A stretch of 33,514 nt of DNA from a bacterium (GTDB lineage: Bacteria > Joyebacterota > Joyebacteria > Joyebacterales > Joyebacteraceae): positions 1-33,514 of the forward strand of contig JALGVU010000039.1 in the NCBI GenBank assembly GCA_025774545.1, read 5' to 3'. The position numbers and the translations under genes are program-made. Position 1 is the stretch's first letter, and every line of letters begins with the position of its first letter. Under the pieces are notes generated by a model. It was not told the DNA's origin. It saw nothing but the letters and a program-made list of their open reading frames with translations, and made no database searches. Positions 23,388 to 31,383 of this stretch are shown one piece after another.

Positions 23388-26300
23388 ATGGAGAAGGGTT
23401 GGGCATTCATCGTTGCCCTCGCTCTGGTGGCGATGCCGCTCGCTGCGCTCGGTGACGTGATTCCCATCTCGGACGTCAACGCCGACGACGAGATGGGCGC
23501 GCCGGTGCTCGGGGGCGAAACCGTGACCGTCGCGGGAATCGTGACCGTCGGGACGGGGACGCTCGCGGCCAACACCGACATCTTCGTGCAGGACGGTACG
23601 GGCGGCGTCAACGTCACCCAGAGCTTCGGGGCGTCGCCGGTCGTGGCGCTCGGCGACAGCGTGCTGGTGACGGGGGTGGTGGGCTCCCTGGCCGGGTCCG
23701 GCACGCGGACACTGATCAAGGCGAGCACGTCCGCCGACCCCGCCGCGAGGATCACGATCCTCTCGAGCGGCAACCCGCTGCCGGCGCCCGTGGTCGTGAC
23801 GCCGCGCGGGCTCGCGTCTGAGTCGGGGGAGGAGTTCGAGGGACTCTACGTGGTCGTGCACGGTGTCTCGATCTGGCACGCCGACGCGTGGCCCGAGGAC
23901 CTCTGCTCGGAGGACCAATCGGTGCGCGTCGCTGACAGCGACACGACGTGCCGGATCTGGTTCGACGCCGACACCGACCTCTGCGGCTCCCCCGCGCCGC
24001 ACGAGCCGTTCGACGTCGTCGGCGTCGCGGTCCCGCCGCCGCGGGATCAGGCTGGATGGTCCGGACACGGCGTACTGCCGCCGACTCGGGCGCACGTGCG
24101 CTCCCGAGGTTCCGGGAGCGGCTTCGCCGGCACCGAGGCTGCGACGGTCTACGCCGGGCAGACGATCGGCCTCACGGTGAGCCTCGAGGGCGAGACCGAC
24201 GTCCTCGGGCGCGTGGAAGTGGGGATCCCCGACGGATGGACCTTCTCCGGGGAGCCGTCCCACGTCACGCTTTCGGGGGCCGCGTTCGCGACCGCCCGCG
24301 TCGTTCCCGACAGCACGTCGGCGACGCTCATCACCGTCGCGGACGCCGGACTCACGGTAGGAGTCGAGGGCACGATCGCGATTGCGAATCTCGGCACTCC
24401 GGCGAGCGCCGGCCCCTCGGTGTTCGCCGTCTCGACGGCGCTCGTGGGAGGCGAGTTGGCGCCGATCGGCGCCCCTCCGGTCGTGGACGTCTGGACGCTC
24501 GCCGCGAGCGGTGCGGTGCTCATCAACGAGATCTACTCGAATGGCGCGACGAGCTCTGGACAGGCGAACGACTCGTCGGAGTTCATTGAGCTTCGGAACA
24601 CGACCGCCGCGCCCATCGACCTCACCGGCTGGGTTCTGACCGACATGGACAATTCGGGCTCGTGCTCGGGCTCGAACCTCTGGGGGTTCCCGGACGGCAC
24701 GACGATCGGCGCGGGGGAGTACCTGGCGATCGCCAAGGACGCCAAGATACTCTCGAAGGGATTCCAGCCGCGCTTCGGGTTCTATCCGGACTTCGAGCTT
24801 CTCGACGAGGACAACTCGATCGAGCGCCTCTTCGACAACTCGAACGCGCCGAACATGCTCCTCGTCTCAGCGGCCGACGGGGACGACAACACGACCCAGG
24901 AGATGATGTACCTCGGCGGAGACGCCAGCACGGGCGCCGTGGTCGCGGGGGTCGCCTCGTACGAGGTGATCCTCCTGTACTCCGATCCTGAGCTTGCGAA
25001 CCTCGTCGACGCGGTCGAGTACCGCAACCCGCTCTTCTGGGACGCCGACGCCTGCGCCGGCGCGCCGGGGCTCGGCGGACCGAACGACGCCTGGGCTCTC
25101 GGGGCACCTCCCGTCGACTACTCCCTCGGGCGCGACGAGGCGGCCGCCGATACCGATTCGAGCGCCGACGACTTCGTCCTCTGCTCGGAGGCCACGCCCG
25201 GCGCGGCCAACGTCCTCGGCGACGCGGTTCCGCCCGTGGCGAGCGTGGAGCCTGCCTCGGGCTCGCTCCTCGTCCTGGCGTACAACGAGCCCGTCGATGC
25301 CGCCGACGTATCGAACGCCAACAACTACGCGATCGACGGCGGCGCCACGGTGCGACAGGCTTGGGTATCGGCCGACAGGATGACGGCCGTCCTCCGAACC
25401 TCCCCCCAGACACCCGAGTCGCTCTACGCCCTCACGATCACGGGGGTGCACGATCTTGCGGGCAACCCGGTCGCCGCCGAGCCGCTCCCGTTCGAGGGAT
25501 CGGACGCCGTGACGATCGCGGAGGTCCAGGCGTTCGACGAGACCGGCTACTCGACCCTTCGCGGTGAGCAGGTGACCGTCGCCGGCTTCACGACCGTTCC
25601 GCCGGGCGTCTTTCAGCCCGATCGGACGAGCATGTTCGTCCAGGATACGGACGGGTGGGGGATCAACCTCTACTCTCCGAACGTCATGGGGGTTCCACCC
25701 CGCTTCGGAGACCTCCTGCGGGCGACGGGCACCGTCGAGGAATACGTGAGCGCGTCGAACAACGCCGGCGCGACGACCGAGATCGCCCAGGTGAGCATCG
25801 ACATCCTCGCGAGGGGGTTCGACGTCGTTCGACCCATCGTGATCCCGACGGGCGACGTCGGGCGCGAGGAGCGGGAGGGGCAGTACGTGAGGACCTCCGG
25901 CATCGTCGTACGGCTCGACGGCTTCGCCTATTACATCGACGACGGCTCCGGGTCGATCCAGGTCTACCAGAACTTCACGGATCTCGACTTCTCCGTCTTC
26001 GCGATCGGCGACAGCGTGGAGGTCACGGGCCTCGTTCTGCAGTACGACTACAGCGCGCCGTACTTCAGCGGCTACGAGCTGGCGCCGCGGTACCAGAGCG
26101 ACATGGTGATACTCGAGGCACACTACGCCGGCAGCGCCACCATCGACGGAGAGGCAAAGGTCCTCGACATCGACGCCGGTGAGACCGTGGAGATCACCTA
26201 CAACGCGCCGAAGGCGTCACACGTCACGGTCCGCGTCTACGATCTCAAGGGACGGGGGATCGCCACCCTCTTCGATGGCACCAGCCTCGGCCCCTCGCGT

Positions 26301-26441
26301 TCCACGTGGGACGGGAGGGACGACGAGGGGAGGAAGGTCCCGCCGGGCGTCTACATCTGCCACGTCCTGGCGAGCGCGCGCGCGGGGGGGGACGGAACCA
26401 CCGAGGCCATCCCGATCGTCGTGGGAAGGAGCCTCGACTGA
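23388..26441 (+). CDS. Large exported multidomain protein: OB-folds, lamin-tail domain, Ig-like domain and FlgD-like C-terminus
   Basis: The 1017-residue protein starts at ATG 23388 after AAAGGACGAATCC and has a signal peptide (to about ALGD, residue 23). In order it shows OB-fold-like modules near 35-115 and 150-220, and an Ig-like region near 245-360. A lamin-tail domain begins about residue 377 (VLINEIYSNG, FIELRNTTAAPIDLTGWVLTD) and runs to about 600. After it come an SbsA-type Ig domain near 612-700 (LLVLAYNEPVDAADVSNANN), two more OB-like modules near 705-790 and 828-890, and a FlgD-like Ig domain at 911-1017 (WDGRDDEGRKVPPGVYICHV). Bacterial lamin-tail domains are known to accompany OB-folds and exported hydrolases. 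No hydrolase motif is visible, so it may be a binding or scaffold protein. Confidence 0.75.
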   Translation: MEKGWAFIVALALVAMPLAALGDVIPISDVNADDEMGAPVLGGETVTVAGIVTVGTGTLAANTDIFVQDGTGGVNVTQSFGASPVVALGDSVLVTGVVGSLAGSGTRTLIKASTSADPAARITILSSGNPLPAPVVVTPRGLASESGEEFEGLYVVVHGVSIWHADAWPEDLCSEDQSVRVADSDTTCRIWFDADTDLCGSPAPHEPFDVVGVAVPPPRDQAGWSGHGVLPPTRAHVRSRGSGSGFAGTEAATVYAGQTIGLTVSLEGETDVLGRVEVGIPDGWTFSGEPSHVTLSGAAFATARVVPDSTSATLITVADAGLTVGVEGTIAIANLGTPASAGPSVFAVSTALVGGELAPIGAPPVVDVWTLAASGAVLINEIYSNGATSSGQANDSSEFIELRNTTAAPIDLTGWVLTDMDNSGSCSGSNLWGFPDGTTIGAGEYLAIAKDAKILSKGFQPRFGFYPDFELLDEDNSIERLFDNSNAPNMLLVSAADGDDNTTQEMMYLGGDASTGAVVAGVASYEVILLYSDPELANLVDAVEYRNPLFWDADACAGAPGLGGPNDAWALGAPPVDYSLGRDEAAADTDSSADDFVLCSEATPGAANVLGDAVPPVASVEPASGSLLVLAYNEPVDAADVSNANNYAIDGGATVRQAWVSADRMTAVLRTSPQTPESLYALTITGVHDLAGNPVAAEPLPFEGSDAVTIAEVQAFDETGYSTLRGEQVTVAGFTTVPPGVFQPDRTSMFVQDTDGWGINLYSPNVMGVPPRFGDLLRATGTVEEYVSASNNAGATTEIAQVSIDILARGFDVVRPIVIPTGDVGREEREGQYVRTSGIVVRLDGFAYYIDDGSGSIQVYQNFTDLDFSVFAIGDSVEVTGLVLQYDYSAPYFSGYELAPRYQSDMVILEAHYAGSATIDGEAKVLDIDAGETVEITYNAPKASHVTVRVYDLKGRGIATLFDGTSLGPSRSTWDGRDDEGRKVPPGVYICHVLASARAGGDGTTEAIPIVVGRSLD

Positions 26442-26497
26442 TGATACGAAACGAGAGAAACGACATACCGCGCTTCATGATCGCAAAGGAGGCGAGT

Positions 26498-27379
26498 GTG
26501 AAGAGGCTAGAAATGGCGGTCGCTGCGGTGACCGTTGTGCTCCTCCTCCTGCCGTGCGCGGCGGGGGCATCCGGGGTGTTCGACAACCTGATCCTGTCGC
26601 CGCGGGCGCGGGGGATGGCCGGAGCGTTCGTCGCGGTCTCCGATGATGAGACTGCGCTCTTCACGAACCCGGCCGGTCTCGCGGGACAGGAGGGGTACGG
26701 CATCTACGGCAGCTACGTCGACCTCTACGGGTACGACTTCCTCGATCTCGGCTCCGTGGCCGCACGCATCCCGACCGCATGGGGCACGTTCGCGGTCGGA
26801 GGCAGGCTTCTGTCGGCCGAGTATCAGGGCGTCGACCTCACGAGCGAGTACACCTTCGCGGTGGGCCACGGGTTCACCCTGATGGAGGACGTCCACTCCT
26901 CACTCTCGTTCGGCTACGCGGTCAACCTCTACGGTCTCTCGTACGACGCCCTGTCCGTGGGGGGTGAGGATCTGGGATCGGCGAACACGCTGGGCCTCGA
27001 CGTCGGCGTCCTCGGTACCCTCAGGGGGCGGACGCGCTTCGGCTTCTTCATGAAGAACATCAACAACCCGAAGCTGGGCGATCCGGACGCGGAGGATCTG
27101 CCGCAGTGGTTCACCGCCGGCGTTGCCCACAGCCCTTACGGCGGTGTCGAAACGAGCCTCGAGCTCCAGAAGCAGGACGACGAGGACTTGAGGGCCTGCT
27201 TCGGTGTGGAGTTCGAGGTCGGCGACTACGTCAGCGTCCGGGGCGGCCTCCAGAACCAGCCGAACAGGCTGTCGGTCGGGTTCGGGACGCATTGGCAGGG
27301 GATTCGCGTCGACTACAGCTACACGTCGCACGCCGTCCTGCCCGGTTCGCATCACTTCGCGTTGGGCTACTCGTTCTAG
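26498..27379 (+). CDS. PorV/PorQ-like outer-membrane beta-barrel protein
   Basis: GTG 26498 sits five bases after a perfect AAAGGAGG, so it is preferred over the ATG at 26441, which overlaps the upstream stop codon. The 293-residue precursor has a signal peptide ending around AAGAS. It then shows the family's N-terminal SPRARGMAGAFVAVSDDE and ALFTNPAGLAG, followed by alternating short amphipathic strands and a C-terminal aromatic residue (HHFALGYSF) typical of outer-membrane barrels. Related PorV/PorQ proteins in Bacteroidota act in type IX secretion, but the same fold occurs in FCB phyla without a proven T9SS. Here it lies between exported FlgD-Ig proteins and another barrel protein, compatible with a role in surface delivery. 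That role is inference. Confidence 0.75.
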   Translation: MKRLEMAVAAVTVVLLLLPCAAGASGVFDNLILSPRARGMAGAFVAVSDDETALFTNPAGLAGQEGYGIYGSYVDLYGYDFLDLGSVAARIPTAWGTFAVGGRLLSAEYQGVDLTSEYTFAVGHGFTLMEDVHSSLSFGYAVNLYGLSYDALSVGGEDLGSANTLGLDVGVLGTLRGRTRFGFFMKNINNPKLGDPDAEDLPQWFTAGVAHSPYGGVETSLELQKQDDEDLRACFGVEFEVGDYVSVRGGLQNQPNRLSVGFGTHWQGIRVDYSYTSHAVLPGSHHFALGYSF

Positions 27380-27440
27380 GATCGTTCACACGAAACCAGC
27401 GGGGCGGGTACCCGCGACGAGCAACGACACGGGAGGCACG

Positions 27441-29918
27441 ATGAAGCGACGAAGAGCCGTGGGACTCCTGGCCGCTCTTGCCGGCCTGGGGCTTCTGGCG
27501 GCGGCGCCCGCGGCGGCGGTCGACCAGCTCGACCTCAACCAGGCGAGCTTCGAGGAGATCGCGCGGCTCCCCATCTCCGAGGAGGACGCGCGCACGATCT
27601 GGAACCATCGGGAGTACCGGGCGTACTTCTCGAGCATCTACGAGCTCCGGAAGCTCCCCGGCATCACCCAGGAGGAGTTCAACAGGGTGAAGCCGCTCGT
27701 GAAGATCGTGCCGGTCCTGATCGAGGACGAGGAACTCGTCAGGACGAACGAGATCTACTACCGGATCCGGCAGTGGGAGGCGGAGGAGGGCGCGAGCGAG
27801 GCGCTGGTCGATCACTGGATCGACCTCGCCAAGGACCCGGTGAACGTTAACGCGGCGAGCTACTGGGAGATCGCCAATCTCCAGACGCTCGCCCCACCGG
27901 ACGCCGCCGCGATCTACCGGCACACGCGGCGCAACCGGGTCGAGCGGCGGACGCAGCTCAGGAACATCCCCGGACTCACCTACTGGGGTTACTACAACGC
28001 GCGCAATTTCGTCCGCTACAAGGACCCGACCGAGCAGAAGGCGCTCCGGGGCAGCTACCAGTTCAGGGCCTACAACTCCCCGTCGATCTTCGACGTGGAG
28101 GAGACACTCAAGGAGAACAGGCACGAGGCCGAGGGGATGTACGATTCCTGGTGGGACCGCCTGTCGATGGGCGACGCCGGCCCCATCTACCAGCACAAGC
28201 TGCGCCTGAGATGGGGGAGAGACATCCGGGCCGGGGCGCTCGCGTACTACGGCCTCGGCGCCGACGATACGCCCGACGCCTTCAAGTACCACGTGACCTT
28301 CCGGGACAAGAACCTGGGGCCGGTTCACTTCGACAACATCATCGTCGGGAACTACGCCGTCGCCTTCGGACAGGGTCTGGTCATGCAGAACACGGATTTC
28401 TTCAAGCCGAGGAACTCCGGCTACAGCTGGGACAAGCGCTACGTAGGGATCCTGGGCGACGTGTCGCAGACCCAGGAGTTCCAGCTGCATGGGGTGGCGA
28501 CAGAGTTCGACGTCGGGAACGTCCGCAGCGTGCTGTTCTACTCGGACGACTGGAAGGACGCGGTCCTGAATCCCGACGGCACGGCGAACCAGTATCTGAT
28601 CATGTCGCCGCGCATCGAGAACGACGACCTCGCCGCGGGCGGTCTCCGGCCGATGCGCGACGTGCTGCACGAGCAGACCCTGGGCGCGAACTTCAAGTAC
28701 ATCCTGGGCGCCGGGACGTGGGTCGGAGTCTCGGGATACGAGGCGCGCTACAACAAGTACTTCAGGGCCGCCTACGATCCCACCGCGGCGTCGAACAGGA
28801 CCTGGATGGTACCGGACTCCGACGAGGACAAGCTCGTCGCCACGGACAGCGAGTACTTGAGCTCGTACTCGAGTCCCGGCAAGTTCCGGCGCGTGTTCGG
28901 AGCGGAGTTCCAGTGGGTCCACGACAACGCCGCCTTCGCGGGGGAGTACGCGACGCTCGACGCGGACGGCGAGATGCTCGAGTTCGGCGACGACCCGAAG
29001 GCCGTGGTCCTGAACGGCTACGCGTCGTACAGCAATCTGAGCTTCCTCGCCGTCTACCGGGACTACGACCTCGAGTTCGACAACCCTTACAGCCGGGCCT
29101 TCTCGGAGTACAAACGTTTCAAGGGCACGGTCCTCGAGGACCAGTACTACCTGCAGGACCCGATCTACGGTCTTCTCTACGAGAACTCGGTCGCGCCGCA
29201 GGCGGAGCGGGGGCTCTACGTCAGCTCGCGCTACCGTTTCTCCCACCGGCTGACGCCGTCGTTCGAGTACGACGTGTGGGAGCGGAAGGCGGACGGGGCC
29301 GAGTACAACCGCCTCGTGTTGAGAATGCGCTTCCAGCCGATCTACAACATCGTGATGAACCTCAGGCAGAAGTGGCAGGGACGCCTGGGGTCGAACTGGC
29401 TGTCGCCTCAGAGCTACGATCAGGTCGAGACGCGCTTCCGCCTGGAATACCGGCTGTCGAAGTACGACGAGGTCGAGTTCCTCCTGTCGCGCGCTTGGAT
29501 CAACTGGCCCCCGAGGCCGCGGCTCTCGGACAACGTGGACGCCGACGGCCTGCATCCCGAGATCGGGTCGGCCGCGGTTCCCTCGTACGCGCTGGGCGGC
29601 GCGGTCACCCACAACTTCAACGACTTCCTCCGGGTGACGGGCTCGATCATCTACTACGACGGCTTCCTGTGGGTCTTCGAGGACGGGGAGTTCACGGTGG
29701 TCGACGGGAAGTCGGTCCGGTACTGGATCTCGATCTCCGATCGGATCTCGGACCACTTGGCGCTCCGGCTGCGCTGGACGAACGACCACGGCTATCCGAT
29801 CACGTACCTCGACGCGAGGGACTACAACACGAACCCTGCCGGCAATCCTGAGCCGGACGGTTGGTACGTGAGGGGAGACGTCGGGGCGTTCCGGCTGCAG
29901 CTCGACTACTCGTGGTAG
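27441..29918 (+). CDS. Exported helix-hairpin-helix protein with C-terminal beta-barrel-like region
   Basis: The 825-residue protein starts at ATG 27441 behind GGGAGG and has a signal peptide (residues 1-26, ending AAA). Two ComEA-type helix-hairpin-helix modules follow, at about 28-86 (LDLNQASFEEIARLP, YELRKLPGI) and 133-191 (VNVNAASYWEIANLQ, QLRNIPGL). The remaining 600 or so residues are rich in Tyr, Trp, Phe and Asp with alternating strand patterns and end in LQLDYSW, as in an outer-membrane barrel. Similar HhH-plus-barrel proteins are common as uncharacterised proteins in Bacteroidota and relatives. HhH modules bind DNA in ComEA, so surface DNA binding or uptake is possible, but it has not been shown for this architecture. 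A 12-base palindrome, GCGGGTACCCGC, lies upstream at 27404-27415. Confidence 0.75.
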   Translation: MKRRRAVGLLAALAGLGLLAAAPAAAVDQLDLNQASFEEIARLPISEEDARTIWNHREYRAYFSSIYELRKLPGITQEEFNRVKPLVKIVPVLIEDEELVRTNEIYYRIRQWEAEEGASEALVDHWIDLAKDPVNVNAASYWEIANLQTLAPPDAAAIYRHTRRNRVERRTQLRNIPGLTYWGYYNARNFVRYKDPTEQKALRGSYQFRAYNSPSIFDVEETLKENRHEAEGMYDSWWDRLSMGDAGPIYQHKLRLRWGRDIRAGALAYYGLGADDTPDAFKYHVTFRDKNLGPVHFDNIIVGNYAVAFGQGLVMQNTDFFKPRNSGYSWDKRYVGILGDVSQTQEFQLHGVATEFDVGNVRSVLFYSDDWKDAVLNPDGTANQYLIMSPRIENDDLAAGGLRPMRDVLHEQTLGANFKYILGAGTWVGVSGYEARYNKYFRAAYDPTAASNRTWMVPDSDEDKLVATDSEYLSSYSSPGKFRRVFGAEFQWVHDNAAFAGEYATLDADGEMLEFGDDPKAVVLNGYASYSNLSFLAVYRDYDLEFDNPYSRAFSEYKRFKGTVLEDQYYLQDPIYGLLYENSVAPQAERGLYVSSRYRFSHRLTPSFEYDVWERKADGAEYNRLVLRMRFQPIYNIVMNLRQKWQGRLGSNWLSPQSYDQVETRFRLEYRLSKYDEVEFLLSRAWINWPPRPRLSDNVDADGLHPEIGSAAVPSYALGGAVTHNFNDFLRVTGSIIYYDGFLWVFEDGEFTVVDGKSVRYWISISDRISDHLALRLRWTNDHGYPITYLDARDYNTNPAGNPEPDGWYVRGDVGAFRLQLDYSW

Positions 29919-29986
29919 GCCGGAGGGAAGCCATGACGAGAAACACGAACGTCACACACGGATCGAGAGGACAAGGGAGGCCGATC

Positions 29987-31267
29987 ATGCGATGGACAGG
30001 TGTGCTCGCAACGCTCCTGGCACTCGCCCTCGTGGCCGGGAACGCCATGGCATACAACCTCGCGGAGTGGCAGTACGGCAATCCGGTGAGGTCGCTCGAC
30101 GGCAGGGCGCTGGCGATGGGAGGCGCGGGGCTGGCCTCGTCCGACGGTGCGCGGGGCATGAGGCTCAATCCGGCGCTTCTCGGGAAGGCCTCACGGATCG
30201 AGGTTGCGGTTGGAGCCCTCGCGGTCGCTGCGGAGGAGTCGCGCGAGGTGCCGCTCCACGACAGCTTCGACGGGATCATCGCCTACAACACGTACGCGAT
30301 GAACATCGGGCTCTACGATCACTACTCGGTGGCCGCGGCCTTCAACATGGCCGAGATCTCCGCGCTCCACGATTGGGCGCCGACCGTGGGGATCGGCTAC
30401 GGTCCGAGGCTCGACATGAACTACGAGTATCACGTCCAGTTCAGGAACAACGACACGCAGGCCCAGCCGACCGATCGCGTCATCGCGGACTACTACGCCG
30501 ACGCCAGTGGCGGAGTGAGCGCGTTCACGATCGCCCTCGCGCAGGAAGTCGCGCCTGAGGTCTTCGTGGGCGTGGGTGTCGATCTCCTGTACGGCGACTG
30601 GAACGCCGAGACGCGGTGGGTCTTCCCGCCGAACTCCGACGACGAGGACGAGGACTCGAAGACCAGCTACGATGGCGGGTCGGGCGCCCAGTTCACGCTC
30701 GGCGTGCTCGTCGAGCGCCTCCACCGAGTCGACCTGGCCCTCGTCTATCGCTCGCCGTTCACGATGAAGGGCAACTACAGGTCGAGAGAGCTGGGAGCCG
30801 CGGAAGCGGTCGAGGGTGACTTCGAGTACGAGTACCCGTACTCGCTCGGATTCGGGCTCGAGTATCATCCGCGAAACGAGATCATGACGACCGTCTCGCT
30901 CGATATCGAATACACGCGGTGGTCGGAGCTCGATGAATACCGCACCCGTGACATCGGTGCGGGTGAGGACCCCGTGGTCATCGAGATCGACGATCCGGAC
31001 CTCGACGACACGGTCGTCTACCGGGCGGGCGTCGAGCACGCCTTCTTCGACGACACGTTCGCGCGGTTTGGATTCATGTACCAGCCGTCCTATGTTCATA
31101 ACAGCGACACGCGAGCCGCATTCAGCGTGGGACTCGGGGTCGACATCCTGGATGTGCGGGTCGACATCGGCGGGCAGGTCGGCCTCAGGGAGTACTACAT
31201 CGATGAGGGCGGCAGGGTTCGCGAGACGACGACGCAGCTGGTGGCGACGGCCTTCCACACGTTCTAG
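29987..31267 (+). CDS. FadL/OmpP1-like outer-membrane protein
   Basis: The 426-residue precursor has a signal peptide (VLATLLALALVAGNAMA). The N-terminal RSLDGRALAMGGAGLA and MRLNPALLG resemble the conserved start of FadL/OmpP1 transport barrels. A series of amphipathic strands follows and the protein ends TAFHTF, with a terminal Phe expected by the barrel assembly machinery. ATG 29987 has AAGGGAGG at good spacing. ATG 29933 also has a plausible site and would add 18 residues before the signal. FadL proteins pass hydrophobic or aromatic compounds across the outer membrane; the cargo here is unknown. An acidic loop around residues 210-225 (DDEDEDSKTS) is notable and could bind cations. Confidence 0.72.
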   Translation: MRWTGVLATLLALALVAGNAMAYNLAEWQYGNPVRSLDGRALAMGGAGLASSDGARGMRLNPALLGKASRIEVAVGALAVAAEESREVPLHDSFDGIIAYNTYAMNIGLYDHYSVAAAFNMAEISALHDWAPTVGIGYGPRLDMNYEYHVQFRNNDTQAQPTDRVIADYYADASGGVSAFTIALAQEVAPEVFVGVGVDLLYGDWNAETRWVFPPNSDDEDEDSKTSYDGGSGAQFTLGVLVERLHRVDLALVYRSPFTMKGNYRSRELGAAEAVEGDFEYEYPYSLGFGLEYHPRNEIMTTVSLDIEYTRWSELDEYRTRDIGAGEDPVVIEIDDPDLDDTVVYRAGVEHAFFDDTFARFGFMYQPSYVHNSDTRAAFSVGLGVDILDVRVDIGGQVGLREYYIDEGGRVRETTTQLVATAFHTF

Positions 31268-31383
31268 CGCTCATCGCCCGCGTTGCGTGGACCGCGCGGC
31301 GCCGATCGAGGTGGTGTTGGCGCCGCCCCTGACGGAACAGCGGGTGAGATGCCCCGGGGTGCATCAGTGAGGAGTGGACGACG

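Noticed and set aside
27231-29789. 852-codon minus-strand open frame opposite the HhH/barrel gene
   Set aside because: Its composition is that of a codon-bias shadow, with no signal peptide or motif, while the + strand gene has a ribosome binding site, a signal peptide and HhH modules.
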